The notes: generated by a model not told the origin, from the letters alone. A stretch of 64,000 bases of DNA from an uncultured Acidobacteriota bacterium (GCA_902826605.1 CADEFM010000001.1:186001-250000), one strand, 5' to 3'. Positions 44,205 through 53,663 are shown, numbered from the stretch's first letter. Made by a program: numbers and translations.

Positions 44205-45128
44205 ATGGCCACCATCGCGAGCGCGCGGCCCAAGCCATTCGCGCGCAACCTCGCTACGGACTTGGATCTGAACGCCGAAGCTCTTGCGTACGCGCTTGAC
44301 CTGGCGTCCCAGATCAAGCGCACTCCCGCGCGCTTCAACAAGGCCCTGGTCGGCCGCTATCTCAGCCTGTTGTTCGAAAAACCGTCGCTGCGCACCCGTC
44401 TCACGTTTGAACTCGCCATCAAACAACTGGGCGGTGATGCCGTCACCAGCATTGGACCGGTGGGCGATCGCGAACCCGTCAAAGATGTCGCGCGCAACCT
44501 GGACCGTTGGACGCACGGCATTGTCGCGCGAGTCTTCTCGCAATCCACGATTGAAGAACTTACCAAGTGGTCCCGAGTTCCCGTCATCAACGCTCTCAGT
44601 AACCTGTATCATCCGTGCCAGGCGCTGGCCGATGCGCTGACCCTCACGGAGCACTTCGGACAATTGGAAGGCCGCAAGTTAGCTTACGTGGGCGATGGCA
44701 ACAACGTCGCACACTCATTGATGTTCACGGCAACGCGGCTCGGTATGGAAGTGGCTGTGGCAACTCCCGCCGGTTATGCGCCAGAAGCGGACATCGTCGC
44801 GAAAGCCTGTGAATACGGAAAAGTCGTCGTGAGTGAAGATGCCGCCGCGGCTGTGCGCGGCGCCGACGCAGTGTACACGGACGTATGGACTAGCATGGGT
44901 CAGGAATCCGAAACCGAAGAACGCAAACGTGTGTTTAGCCCGTTCCAGGTGAACGAGAGCCTGCTCGCCAAAGCGAAACCCAACGCGATTTTCATGCACT
45001 GCCTGCCCGCCAAGCGCGGCCAGGAAGTGACCGATGAAGTGATGGAATCGCCGTGTTCGGCTGTTTTCGATCAGGCCGAGAATCGTCTGCATGCGCAGAA
45101 GGCCGTGCTGGTCATGCTGCTAGGCTAG
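44205..45128 (+). CDS. argF: ornithine carbamoyltransferase
   Basis: The product has 307 residues from the ATG at 44205, with GGGAG about 8 bases upstream. The carbamoyl-phosphate site is SLRTR at 61-65 (a variant of STRTR). Other sites are HPCQALADALT, DVWTSMGQE (ornithine-contacting SMG) and HCLPAKRGQEV. It makes citrulline from ornithine. A longer frame starting at 44175 would begin inside the ARG box and is rejected. The gene opens the arg operon; argG starts 9 bp after the stop. Confidence 0.95.
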   Translation: MATIASARPKPFARNLATDLDLNAEALAYALDLASQIKRTPARFNKALVGRYLSLLFEKPSLRTRLTFELAIKQLGGDAVTSIGPVGDREPVKDVARNLDRWTHGIVARVFSQSTIEELTKWSRVPVINALSNLYHPCQALADALTLTEHFGQLEGRKLAYVGDGNNVAHSLMFTATRLGMEVAVATPAGYAPEADIVAKACEYGKVVVSEDAAAAVRGADAVYTDVWTSMGQESETEERKRVFSPFQVNESLLAKAKPNAIFMHCLPAKRGQEVTDEVMESPCSAVFDQAENRLHAQKAVLVMLLG

Positions 45129-45137
45129 AAGCAAATT

Positions 45138-46367
45138 ATGAACAAACCGAAGAAAGTAGCACTCGCCTATTCCGGCGGACTGGATACGTCCATCATCATT
45201 CCGTGGCTGAAAGAGAACTACGGCTGCGAAGTCGTCGCCGTGTGCGGCGACATCGGACAGGGGGGCGGGGAACTGAAGGGCTTGGAAGCTAAGGCCAAAA
45301 AGACGGGCGCGTCGGAAGTCTACATCGCCGACCTGCGTGAGGAATTCGTCACGGACTACCTGTGGCCCATGGTGCGCGCGGGAGCCGAGTACGAACATAA
45401 ATATCTCCTGGGCACGTCCATCGCACGGCCTCTGCTCGCGAAGAAGCAGGCTGAAGTCGCGCTCGCCACCGGTTGTGATGCGCTCGCGCACGGTTGCACC
45501 GGCAAAGGCAACGATCAGGTGCGCTTCGAGCTCACGTATAAAGCCATCGCTCCGCATCTGCCTGTGATCGCGCCCTGGCGCGAGTGGGACATCGTTTCGC
45601 GGGAACAAGCCATCGACTACGCCGCCCAACACAAAGTACCCATTTCGTCGACGACAAAGAAGATCTATAGCCGCGACCGCAACATCTGGCATATCTCGCA
45701 CGAAGGTGGCGCGCTCGAAGATCCCAAGAATGCCGCGCCCGACGAAATCTGGATGCTCACCAAGAGTCCCAGTGAAGCGCCCAACAAGCCCGAAGACGTG
45801 ACGATTGGCTTCGAAAAAGGCCGCCCTGTTTCGGTCAACGGAAAGAAGTTGCCTGCGGTAGCACTGCTGGAAGAACTGAATCGTATCGGAGGCAAGCATG
45901 GCGTAGGCCGTGTCGATCTGGTGGAAAACCGCTTCGTCGGAATGAAGTCTCGTGGCTGTTATGAAACTCCCGGCGGCACGCTTATCATGGCCGCGCACAA
46001 GGAAATCGAAGCGCTCACGCTCGATCGCCCGCTGGCGCACTATAAGCAGAAACTGGCGCTCGATTACGCCGATCTGGTGTACGCAGGGCTGTGGTTCACA
46101 CCGCTTCGTGAATCGCTCGACGCCTTTTTTGAAAAAGCCACCGAGGCGAACACCGGTGAAATCACGCTGCGCCTTTACAAGGGCGGGTTCCAGCCGGTGA
46201 GCCGCAAATCGCCCAATTCGCTGTATTCGCTCGATATTGCCAGCTTCACCATGGGCGCGGAATATGACCAGCGCGACGCGCGGGGCTTTATCAACCTAAT
46301 CGGCTTGCCGATTCAAGTGCGTGCTTCGCTCAAAGGCGCGGCGCGCAAGCGGGCCGCGAAGGCTTAA
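45138..46367 (+). CDS. argG: argininosuccinate synthase
   Basis: The product has 409 residues, the normal length. The N-type ATP pyrophosphatase loop is ALAYSGGLDTSIIIPWL at about 9-25. Later motifs include HGCTGKGNDQVRFE, the SREQAIDYA segment and FEKGRPVSVNGK. It joins citrulline and aspartate using ATP, making argininosuccinate. A long open frame on the opposite strand over the same DNA is a coding-bias artefact. The argH gene begins 3 bp after the stop. Confidence 0.97.
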   Translation: MNKPKKVALAYSGGLDTSIIIPWLKENYGCEVVAVCGDIGQGGGELKGLEAKAKKTGASEVYIADLREEFVTDYLWPMVRAGAEYEHKYLLGTSIARPLLAKKQAEVALATGCDALAHGCTGKGNDQVRFELTYKAIAPHLPVIAPWREWDIVSREQAIDYAAQHKVPISSTTKKIYSRDRNIWHISHEGGALEDPKNAAPDEIWMLTKSPSEAPNKPEDVTIGFEKGRPVSVNGKKLPAVALLEELNRIGGKHGVGRVDLVENRFVGMKSRGCYETPGGTLIMAAHKEIEALTLDRPLAHYKQKLALDYADLVYAGLWFTPLRESLDAFFEKATEANTGEITLRLYKGGFQPVSRKSPNSLYSLDIASFTMGAEYDQRDARGFINLIGLPIQVRASLKGAARKRAAKA

Positions 46368-46370
46368 GCC

Positions 46371-47750
46371 ATGAAACTTTGGGGAGGGCGATTTGAAGAA
46401 GGGCCCTCGGAGATATTCGAGCGCTTCTCCGGATCGCTCCACTTCGACCGGCGGCTGCTCGAAGCCGATATCCTTGGCTCGCAGGCCTTCGCGCGTGCAC
46501 TCGAAGGCGTAGGTATCCTGACCGCAGCCGAGCGTGAGCAGTTGGTGGCCGCGTTCGATCAAATCGGCGCCGACTCGAATCAACCCAGCTTTTTCGAAGG
46601 GGCGGATGACGAGGATGTTCACACGCTGGTTATCCGCAAGCTCCAGGAAAAGGCCGGCGCTCTCGCTGAAAAAATCCACACCGGCCGCAGCCGCAATGAG
46701 CAGGTATCGCTCGATGTGCGCCTGTGGCTGCGCGGAGAAATCGACCGTGCACTGGAGCGGCTGGCGAGCCTGATGCAAGCTCTCATCGACTGCGCCCGCC
46801 GTGATCCGGAGGCGGTGGTCCCTGGCTACACGCACCTTCGCCGCGCGCAACCCGTGCTGTGGGCGCACTACCTGCTCGCCTATTTCGAAATGTTCGCGCG
46901 GGACTTTGAGCGCCTGCAGCAGGGCCGCGCGCGAGTCAATGTGCTCCCACTAGGTAGCGGCGCGCTCGCGGGCAGCGGATTTCCATTCGATCGCGAGGCC
47001 ATCGCGCGCGACCTAGGCTTCGATGCGATCACTCGCAACAGCATGGATGTTTCCGGCGACCGAGACTTCGCGCTCGATTTTCTCTACGCCGCATCTGCCA
47101 CCATGCTGCACCTGAGCCGGTTCGCCGAAGACTGGATCTTGTATTCCAGCGAGGAGTTCGGCTGGTTGGAACTCGGTGACGGCGTGACCAGCGGTTCCAG
47201 CCTGATGCCGCAGAAGAAGAATCCCGATTCACTCGAACTGATTCGTGGCAAGTGTGGACGCGTCTTCGGCGATCTCAGCGCGCTCTATATGACGCTCAAG
47301 GGTCTGCCGATGACCTACAACCGCGACATGCAGGAAGACAAACAACCCTTGTTCGACGCAGCAGATCAACTGAACGGATCGCTCGAAATGGCGTGCGAAG
47401 TAGTAAAGACCGCGAAGCTAAATCCAACGCGCCCAGCGGCTGCTGCGGATGAAAGCTGGGTGGTGGCCACGGACCTGGCCGAGGCTCTTGCCCGCAACGG
47501 CACGCCTTTCCATCAGGCCCACAAACTTGCGGGCAAGCTGGTGCTGGAGAGCGTTCGCTCGGGGAAAAAGCCAGCCGACTGGACCGCCGATGCGCTGACG
47601 GCATTCGCCCCGGAGTTCACCGCCGCAATGGTCGCGCTCATGCGCCCCAAGGAGGGCATGAAGAGCCGTGAGATTCGCGGCGGCACGGGCCCTCAAGCCG
47701 TGACCCAAGCTCTCGAAGAGGCACAAGCGCGTTTAGCCAACCTGTCATGA
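46371..47750 (+). CDS. argH: argininosuccinate lyase
   Basis: The product has 459 residues. It starts MKLWGGRFEEGPSEIFERFSGSLHFD, the family N-terminus. The fumarase/aspartase superfamily signature GSSLMPQKKNPD lies at 275-286 with the catalytic Ser, and the HTGRSRNEQVSLDVRLW and PGYTHLRRAQPV segments complete the active site. It cleaves argininosuccinate to arginine and fumarate. The stop overlaps the argR start by 4 bp (ATGA). Confidence 0.97.
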   Translation: MKLWGGRFEEGPSEIFERFSGSLHFDRRLLEADILGSQAFARALEGVGILTAAEREQLVAAFDQIGADSNQPSFFEGADDEDVHTLVIRKLQEKAGALAEKIHTGRSRNEQVSLDVRLWLRGEIDRALERLASLMQALIDCARRDPEAVVPGYTHLRRAQPVLWAHYLLAYFEMFARDFERLQQGRARVNVLPLGSGALAGSGFPFDREAIARDLGFDAITRNSMDVSGDRDFALDFLYAASATMLHLSRFAEDWILYSSEEFGWLELGDGVTSGSSLMPQKKNPDSLELIRGKCGRVFGDLSALYMTLKGLPMTYNRDMQEDKQPLFDAADQLNGSLEMACEVVKTAKLNPTRPAAAADESWVVATDLAEALARNGTPFHQAHKLAGKLVLESVRSGKKPADWTADALTAFAPEFTAAMVALMRPKEGMKSREIRGGTGPQAVTQALEEAQARLANLS

Positions 47751-48196
47751 ATAAGGCTCGCCGCCAGGATTCGATTCTAAAGCTGATCCGCTCGCGCCCT
47801 GTACACACGCAGCAGGACTTGGTGCGCGCCCTGAAAGCGCAGCGAATTCCCGCCACCCAGGTAACCCTATCCCGTGATATTCGCGACTTGGGTCTGGTAA
47901 AGACTCCGCAGGGTTACGCGCAGGTCGACACGGAAGCTGCCTCGCAACTTGCCCGCCCCGACGTCGCTGCAATCGCGCGCGAAATCCTGCTCGACGTAAA
48001 ACAGGCGCAAAATTTGTTGGTTCTTCGCACCCCGCCCGCCAATGCGAACACCCTAGCTGCCGCCATCGATCATGCCGGGTGGCCCCAAGTGACCGGCACC
48101 ATTGCGGGTGATGATACAGTACTCATCGTCGCGCCCGATACGAAAACCGCCGAGGCGCTCGGCGCGAAATTTGCCAAGTTTCTTCAACCCGCCTGA
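47747..48196 (+). CDS. argR: arginine repressor ArgR
   Basis: The product has 149 residues. The N-terminal winged helix carries ATQVTLSRDIRDLGLVK, the recognition helix of ArgR. The C-terminal oligomerisation and arginine-binding half includes GTIAGDDTVLIVAPD, with the two Asp that contact arginine. It closes the operon it probably represses through the box at 44174-44191, giving autoregulation. The 4-bp overlap with argH supports the start. The adjacent minus-strand gene is convergent. Confidence 0.95.
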   Translation: MNKARRQDSILKLIRSRPVHTQQDLVRALKAQRIPATQVTLSRDIRDLGLVKTPQGYAQVDTEAASQLARPDVAAIAREILLDVKQAQNLLVLRTPPANANTLAAAIDHAGWPQVTGTIAGDDTVLIVAPDTKTAEALGAKFAKFLQPA

Positions 48197-48239
48197 CCCG
48201 GTGTTGGCCCTCGCCATTCTCAACGTACGGCTCTTCGGG

Positions 48240-49520
48240 TCATACGTTCGCCGGCACCCTTTCGATGGCGGCCTGGTAGCTTGCGATAATCCGCTCACGG
48301 TTGATGGCGTAAAAGCCGAATATCAGCATGATCGGGAGACTCCTGAATAATCCGAGCCCGAACAGTTCGATTACACTCGTGGGGCGCAAGACATCATTCA
48401 GCGTCAGCGCGAATTGTGTGTTCTGCCCGAGCACTAGCGCGAAAATAGCCAGCAGCAGAATTCGCCCATTTTTTGAGAAATCTCCTTGTGCCGAGAGCCA
48501 AAAGACCACGGGGATAAAGAGCAGCGCCAAATAGTGGTCCCAAATAATGGGGATGACCAGGAATGCCCAGATCATCGCCGACACTGATTCAAAGTACCGG
48601 CGGACATCGGCGCGTACGATCTTCCGCCAGGAACGAATAAACAGCCAGATAAATGTGCCCCCCGCTATCACACGCACGACAGCCCCAATAGCGGACCGCG
48701 TTGCCCGGCTGACTGGTTCGCCGGTTGCCGCGAAGAGGCTGTCAACCGAGGACAAGAGTCCGCAGTTCCACAACCAGTATGCGGCCGTCTCCACCGGCAT
48801 CGGGTGCAAAATTCGGCGCTCGAAAAAATCCACGTGGACTGCTGATCCCATCGTTACCAGGGAAATGGCTAGCAGAGCGGCTCCCACGATGGCGGTTCGC
48901 GCCGCATATGCCCGCCAGGCGAATACAATCATGAACACCAGAAACGCCGCCATCGCCGGCTTGATGCTGCAAGCCAGGCAGATCGCGATCGTTGCCATCC
49001 AATAGTTGTCCCGTACGTGCCAGAGCGTCGCCAGCACCAACAGGAGAAAGACAAACGCCGTGGACTGTCCTCCGTAAAGATAAACATTCCAAAACGGTTG
49101 CCACAACAGAATCGCGATAAGAAACGCGTTTCGGAAGGCTGTGATACTGCCGAATGTGAGTTCACCGAATCTCCGGTATTCGCGATACAGCAGCAGCAAT
49201 CCGAAAAACATCAGCGCCGTGCAAACCGCTCGGAATACGATGACCGCTATTTCGGGACGCATGAGAGAGAGAGGCACGTACAGAAACGCCGATAGCGGCG
49301 TCGAATTGAAATACATGCTCGCCTGCGGCGGCTTGCCCTCGATTAGCACCCCCTCCTGATAGAGGCCGTTAAGTTCCCCTGCCCGAACTTTATGCCCAGC
49401 GTCATAGAAATTCGCGAAATCGACATGGAGGGCAAACCAACTCCGATAGCCCGTCCCGACGACGACCAGAACGGCGATGATCGCACACAGAGTCATCGTC
49501 AATCTCTTAGATTCGAGCAT
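48240..49520 (-). CDS. GT87-like (DUF2029) integral membrane protein
   Basis: The product has 426 residues from the ATG at 49520; Mets at 49565 and 49601 are less likely because the first helix begins shortly after 49520. About ten to eleven membrane helices alternate with short loops. The first periplasmic loop has HVDFANFYDAGHKVRAGELNGLY, whose acidic residue near the first helix is typical of GT-C folds, and YGGQSTAFVFLLLVLA resembles the QxN/QxS motif of the GT87 alpha-mannosyltransferase-like family. The donor and acceptor are unknown. It ends about 44 bp after the convergent argR. Confidence 0.7.
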   Translation of the reverse strand: MLESKRLTMTLCAIIAVLVVVGTGYRSWFALHVDFANFYDAGHKVRAGELNGLYQEGVLIEGKPPQASMYFNSTPLSAFLYVPLSLMRPEIAVIVFRAVCTALMFFGLLLLYREYRRFGELTFGSITAFRNAFLIAILLWQPFWNVYLYGGQSTAFVFLLLVLATLWHVRDNYWMATIAICLACSIKPAMAAFLVFMIVFAWRAYAARTAIVGAALLAISLVTMGSAVHVDFFERRILHPMPVETAAYWLWNCGLLSSVDSLFAATGEPVSRATRSAIGAVVRVIAGGTFIWLFIRSWRKIVRADVRRYFESVSAMIWAFLVIPIIWDHYLALLFIPVVFWLSAQGDFSKNGRILLLAIFALVLGQNTQFALTLNDVLRPTSVIELFGLGLFRSLPIMLIFGFYAINRERIIASYQAAIERVPANV

Positions 49521-50225
49521 GTGGAAAGTTCCGAGCCGAAGCGAGTGGCCGGAGCGTTGTCGCATCTCCTCCGGATCACCAGGTTTGGTTGGCGGTCTCA
49601 ACTATGGATTTAGTGAGACTTGTAAATCCAACTTCGTTGGCTCCTTTCGATGTCGTCGAAATCATGCGATTTCAACGGCAAGTTGCCGTGAAATGCTGTC
49701 TTGTCAACAGAGCCAATCCTGTCAGCGCAGGCCATGCGCCGCTCGAAGCCGAAGCTGCGGGACTGCAATTGCCGATCGTAAGCACGGAGCGCCAGGTTGC
49801 CGCCATCGCGATCCAGCGTCTTGCTACCCGTTTGCACTAGTAGCGTCGCTACGCGCAGGGCTCTGATTTGAGATCGTTGGCCCAAGCCAACCGAAATGCA
49901 GCAAAAACATGCGTTCGCGGAGATCACACTCACAATATTCTTCGTTCGCATCGCCGCTGTTCCGTCTTCGAAAATATTCATATGACAATTAATTGCATAT
50001 AAAGGCTGCCTGATCGCAGTGCCCAGCAGGCCGGTAGCGAATTTAATACGAACAACGAGATACTGGCGGAGCTCCGATTCAAACCGCGCGCCTGCCCTAT
50101 GGCGCTCTGCGGGAAAGCCTTCCCTGGAGCGAGAGCTGGTGCGCTGTTCGTGTGGGTTGAAGGCTCCATAAACAATATAAAATAAGTAGTTTTGTGGATA
50201 GAATAGTGAGATAACTGGAATCTAT

Positions 50226-50330
50226 CTATTCCTTCCAAAGTTCTTCTTCGGTGATGATTGGTAACGTTTCCGGAACCTGTGAGTGCGGCGTGCGAATCGG
50301 AAGTTGTTTGAACTTCACAAGACGTGACAT
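50226..50330 (-). CDS. possible 34-residue small protein
   Basis: A short frame reading MSRLVKFKQLP...EEELWKE with a basic first half and acidic last eight residues. It has no Shine-Dalgarno sequence, but lies 20-30 bp downstream of a good promoter-like sequence (see next entry). It could be a true small protein, the start of a broken gene, or chance. Confidence 0.3.
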   Translation of the reverse strand: MSRLVKFKQLPIRTPHSQVPETLPIITEEELWKE

Positions 50331-50358
50331 AGTTAGTGGCTGGCGCGGGACAACATCC

Positions 50359-50388
50359 ACAATAGTCTTACATGCAAGTGATTGTCAA
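50359..50388 (-). promoter_or_regulatory. sigma-70-like promoter facing the small frame
   Basis: On the minus strand TTGACA (50388-50383) is a perfect -35 hexamer, with TATTGT (50364-50359) 18 bp downstream as a fair -10. On the plus strand a TATAAA (50390-50395) is close by, so the region may hold divergent promoters. Confidence 0.4.
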
Positions 50389-50971
50389 GTATAAAATTGG
50401 CCTCTTGCGGATAAGCGGAGCGACGCGCCTGTTTTTGTTGTCGCCAGGCCCATCACGGGATCTACGCCATCTCTATGGCGGTGCGGCGGCAGCCGACTGA
50501 GACTCACCGTGTTGTTAGCCAGGGACAACTGGCCTGCAGACGAAAGGGTCGCTCGGATTTGTACATTGAGTTCCTGAACGTGCGGAATTCCAGTGCGATA
50601 CTGCCTTCAAGGGCGCATCCCAATGGCTGGCTCATTTCACATAGCCGTGGTGGATTTAAGCCAGGGCTGCACGTGCGGCCGTCCGGCGGAACCACCAGAT
50701 TTCTCAGAGATCTTCAAGTGGGCGTCAGTACTTTGGCTCGGTCAATGGGTTTGAATCTGGCGGTGGGGCCGGCTTCCAAAATGGACCTTTCGGCGTTATA
50801 TGGATATATACCTGCCGGGCCAGCCGGTATGATTTCGAGGCGCGATACCACCAATCTCTTGCACCCGTGTCAGGTTCAGCCGTCACTCCGTTCACGGTCG
50901 GCGTCCGCTTCTAACGTAGCGCGTGTAATTTGGCAAGCGGTTTGCACCAAAAATGAAGGAGAGATAAAACG

Positions 50972-51349
50972 ATGAATCTTAAACGGACTAAGCTTGGGAT
51001 CTTATCTGGAACGCTGACGGTGATGTCGTTCTTTCTGACGACACCCGCGGCTCATGCGCAAACGAATTTTTCAGTTGGCATCGGTTTCGGCCCAGGTTAC
51101 TTACCGCCACCCCCGGTATTCTATCGACCGCCTATTCCAGGACCTGGGTATAACTGGGTGAACGGATATTACAGCCCCTACAGCACGTGGATTCCTGGGT
51201 ATTGGGCCGCGCCATTTGCGTTTAGGGGCTATGGATACGGTTTTGGTCGGCCGCGATACTACGGCAATTTTTATCGTGGATACCGCGGGGCATACGGACG
51301 CAACTTTTATGGCGGCCGGTTTGGATATGGACGCGGCTGGCGCCGCTAG
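50972..51349 (+). CDS. secreted Gly/Tyr-rich protein with YxWxxGYW motifs
   Basis: The product has 125 residues. A signal peptide (SGTLTVMSFFLTTPAAHAQ) is followed by a Pro-rich segment, then YNWVNGYYSPYSTWIPGYW, two copies of the aromatic W-(V/I)-(N/P)-GY(Y/W) pattern seen in small acidobacterial and proteobacterial envelope proteins. The C-terminal third is made of Gly, Tyr, Arg and Phe. The ATG has AAGGAG at about 10 bp, a strong site. Function is unknown; the composition suggests a surface or matrix component. Confidence 0.72.
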   Translation: MNLKRTKLGILSGTLTVMSFFLTTPAAHAQTNFSVGIGFGPGYLPPPPVFYRPPIPGPGYNWVNGYYSPYSTWIPGYWAAPFAFRGYGYGFGRPRYYGNFYRGYRGAYGRNFYGGRFGYGRGWRR

Positions 51350-51367
51350 GTCTTAAACCTACCGTCG

Positions 51368-51997
51368 CTACAAGCGCATCTTCGGCCATTCCTCAATCTT
51401 GACTCGGGCCACCAGCGTCGCCCCGCTGCGTCCCGCCGAACCAAAGATGAGTGCTTCTCCATCCGCCACTCCCTCTGCCTGCTGTGCAAAGGCGGCTGTA
51501 AGATTCGGCAGGTGAGTGATGATAATGGTGTTGGAACGCGTCGGAAACTGAGTCACGCGGTTTTTGAGCCATGCGGCTTGAGCTGGCGTTCCTCCTTGCA
51601 TGCTTTGACCGTTATCCCCGAGTTCCACGTAAGTCTGTGGCGCGCCCAACTGGGCATATCGGACGGTTTCGAGAGCCCTATACGTAGGGCTTGTCAGCAC
51701 TTCGCCAATCGGGATTCTTAGTTGGCGGAGTGCCGTCCCCATCGCAGTCGCAGTTGCCCGCCCTTCGGCGTCGAGTTGACGTTCGGCTTTGGGGTTATCC
51801 GGGTTGGCTTCTGGCTTATTCGGAGCTTCACGTGGGGAACTCGCGTGGCGCATCACAATGACGTAACCGCCTTGCTGCAAAGCTTTGGCCAGCGCTCCAC
51901 CGGATAAGGTTTGGGCGTGCGCACTTGGGGCCGCCAGAACCATGCCCACTACGCTTGAAAATAACGCGAGCCTGAATACCCGAGCGCCAGACCACAT
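51368..51997 (-). CDS. secreted histidine phosphatase family protein (SixA-like)
   Basis: The product has 209 residues from the Met at 51997, giving the signal peptide VFRLALFSSVVGMVLAAPSAHAQ. The phosphohistidine motif is Arg50-His51 in GYVIVMRHASSP; LTSPTYRALETVRYA supplies a second catalytic Arg and IIITHLPNLTAAF the late His. This is the histidine phosphatase (phosphoglycerate mutase-like) fold, SixA-like in length. The substrate is unknown. A frame from 52048 would give an extra 17 residues before the signal sequence and runs into the next gene. Confidence 0.82.
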   Translation of the reverse strand: MWSGARVFRLALFSSVVGMVLAAPSAHAQTLSGGALAKALQQGGYVIVMRHASSPREAPNKPEANPDNPKAERQLDAEGRATATAMGTALRQLRIPIGEVLTSPTYRALETVRYAQLGAPQTYVELGDNGQSMQGGTPAQAAWLKNRVTQFPTRSNTIIITHLPNLTAAFAQQAEGVADGEALIFGSAGRSGATLVARVKIEEWPKMRL

Positions 51998-52025
51998 GAA
52001 GAAGCCCCTAACCTTTCTTGCCGAC

Positions 52026-53663
52026 TTACTGGCGCAGGGCGTATACAAAAAGCGAACTGCCAGCGCAGACGGCGATGTATTGACGCCCGTTGATCGAATA
52101 CGTCATTGGACCCGATGTAACGCGGCCCCCTAGCGTGGCTTTCCACAGAAGTTTCCCGTCGCGGGCATCCAGCGCAAAGAAGTATCCTTCGCGCCCGCCG
52201 CTAAACAACAGGTTCGTCGAGGTGGTCATGATACCGGCATCGGTCACATCGCTCATGGGGAAATCCCACTTCTTCTCGCCGGTCTTCGGGTCGATGGCGC
52301 GGACAACGCCGTATTGTTCCCCTTCCTTCCGGTAGTTGAAACCGCCGGCGACCACGGGTGGCGTCAGGTTGCGTGGGCCACCCCCGCCAAACTGCTGGCC
52401 CTTTACGTACTCGGCATCCTGCTTCACAAACAACGACGAATAATCTTCCCATGCCGGGATATAGAAGAGCCCGGTGGCAGGGCTATAGGACGGGTTATAC
52501 CAGTTGGTTCCCCCCTGATTGCCGGGGTAGATCAGAGTGCCTTCGCGGCTCGATTGCGCTTCCGGCACTTTCATGGGCCGGCCCTTTTCGTCAAAGCCCT
52601 TCATCCAAGTCACCTTCACGAATGGCTTGCCCAGGAGGAACTGGCCGTTGGCGCGGTCAAGCACATAGAAGAGACCGTTGCGGTTGGCCCACATCATGAC
52701 TTTGCGCAAACCGGTGCTGCCTGGCCATGGAATTTCCGCGAGCACGGGTACCTGCACCGCGTCGTAGTCAAATTCATCGTGTGGCGAAAACTGGTAATAC
52801 CATTTCAAAACGCCCGTATCGGCATCCAGCGCGACGACAGAATCACTATAGAGGTTGTCGCCGCCACGGTTGTCGCCATTCCAATCTGGGCCGGGATTTC
52901 CGATGCCCCAATAGGTGAGATTCAGATCGGGATCGAAGGAGCCGGTGACCCAGACAGATGCGCCGCCGGTCTTCCAGGAATCGCCGGCCCAGGTTTCGTT
53001 CCCTTTTTCGCCGGCGCCTGGAATCGTGTAAAAGCGCCACACTTGCTTGCCCGTGGCGGCGTCAAACGCGTCAATATGACCGCGGATTCCATACTCGCCG
53101 CCGGCGACGCCGACAATGACCTTGTCCTTAATGACGAGCGGGGCGTGCGTGACGGCGTAACCATCCGCCGGTTTATCGACTTCCACATTCCAGATCGGCT
53201 TGCCGTTGCGTGCATCCAGCGCAATCAAGCGCGCGTCGATGGTGCCGATGAAAACCTTGTCGCCCAAGACGGCCACGCCGCGGCTCAGCCGGCCACAGCA
53301 CGGGCGCGAGTCCGGCGAAGGCGTATAGGAGAAAGTCCAGAAGACACGGCCCGTAACGGGATCCAGAGCGACGACGTCGTCGGGATTCTGAACCGTATAC
53401 ATGACGCCGTCGACCACCAGCGGGGTCGCCTCGTATTTTTCCAGAGAGCGAGCCTGGTAGACCCACTGCAATTCCAGATTCTTCACGTTGCCAGTCGTGA
53501 TCTGATTGAGCGTGCTGTAACGCTGGCTCTTCAAAGTGCCCGAGTAAGTGAGCCAATTTTGCGGCTCTTTCTCCGCCTGAAGAATACGGTCAAAACCGAC
53601 CTGGGCTGGCGCCGCCGATACCGCCGCGAAAGTCGCGAAAGCAATGCTCAGAACGTTCTTCAT
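52026..53663 (-). CDS. PQQ-dependent alcohol dehydrogenase with lanthanide-type active site
   Basis: The product has 545 residues with a signal peptide (MKNVLSIAFATFAAVSAAPAQ). It is an eight-bladed quinoprotein propeller. Cys122-Cys123 form the vicinal disulfide (PCCGR). Metal and PQQ ligands fit Glu190 (AGGE), Asn256 (GIGNPGP) and Asp299, and Asp301 lies two residues later (HDEFDYD). An Asp at this last position marks XoxF/ExaF-type lanthanide-dependent enzymes; calcium enzymes have Ala or Ser there. It would oxidise a primary alcohol or aldehyde in the periplasm. The start overlaps the stop of the cytochrome c gene by 4 bp (ATGA), so that protein is its probable electron acceptor. Confidence 0.9.
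   Translation of the reverse strand: MKNVLSIAFATFAAVSAAPAQVGFDRILQAEKEPQNWLTYSGTLKSQRYSTLNQITTGNVKNLELQWVYQARSLEKYEATPLVVDGVMYTVQNPDDVVALDPVTGRVFWTFSYTPSPDSRPCCGRLSRGVAVLGDKVFIGTIDARLIALDARNGKPIWNVEVDKPADGYAVTHAPLVIKDKVIVGVAGGEYGIRGHIDAFDAATGKQVWRFYTIPGAGEKGNETWAGDSWKTGGASVWVTGSFDPDLNLTYWGIGNPGPDWNGDNRGGDNLYSDSVVALDADTGVLKWYYQFSPHDEFDYDAVQVPVLAEIPWPGSTGLRKVMMWANRNGLFYVLDRANGQFLLGKPFVKVTWMKGFDEKGRPMKVPEAQSSREGTLIYPGNQGGTNWYNPSYSPATGLFYIPAWEDYSSLFVKQDAEYVKGQQFGGGGPRNLTPPVVAGGFNYRKEGEQYGVVRAIDPKTGEKKWDFPMSDVTDAGIMTTSTNLLFSGGREGYFFALDARDGKLLWKATLGGRVTSGPMTYSINGRQYIAVCAGSSLFVYALRQ

Larger units (their letters stand above)
49521..50971. other. gene-poor stretch with low coding potential
   Basis: About 1.45 kb without a supported larger gene. 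Frames of 80-170 codons exist on both strands but have scrambled composition, no good start region and no recognisable motif. The central part (about 49960-50400) is clearly AT-richer. The only items I would single out are a 34-codon frame with a promoter-like sequence at 50226-50388. It may be a decayed gene cluster or an insertion scar. Confidence 0.5.

Noticed and set aside
45120..46040. 306-codon frame antisense to argG
   Set aside because: Same coding-bias artefact; argG is certain.
48194..48240. TGACCCG...CGGGTCA hairpin between argR and the convergent membrane-protein gene
   Set aside because: The loop is over 30 nt and no T-run follows, so a terminator is not supported.
49610..49981. 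123-codon minus-strand frame with a slightly hydrophobic start
   Set aside because: The signal-like segment is weak, several frames are open over the same DNA, and nothing is recognisable.
49998..50110. possible tRNA-like T-arm sequence
   Set aside because: No acceptor stem, D-arm or anticodon arm could be laid out around it.
50475..50975. 166-codon plus-strand frame
   Set aside because: Composition is irregular, there is no ribosome binding site, it overlaps the next gene's start, and no motif is seen.
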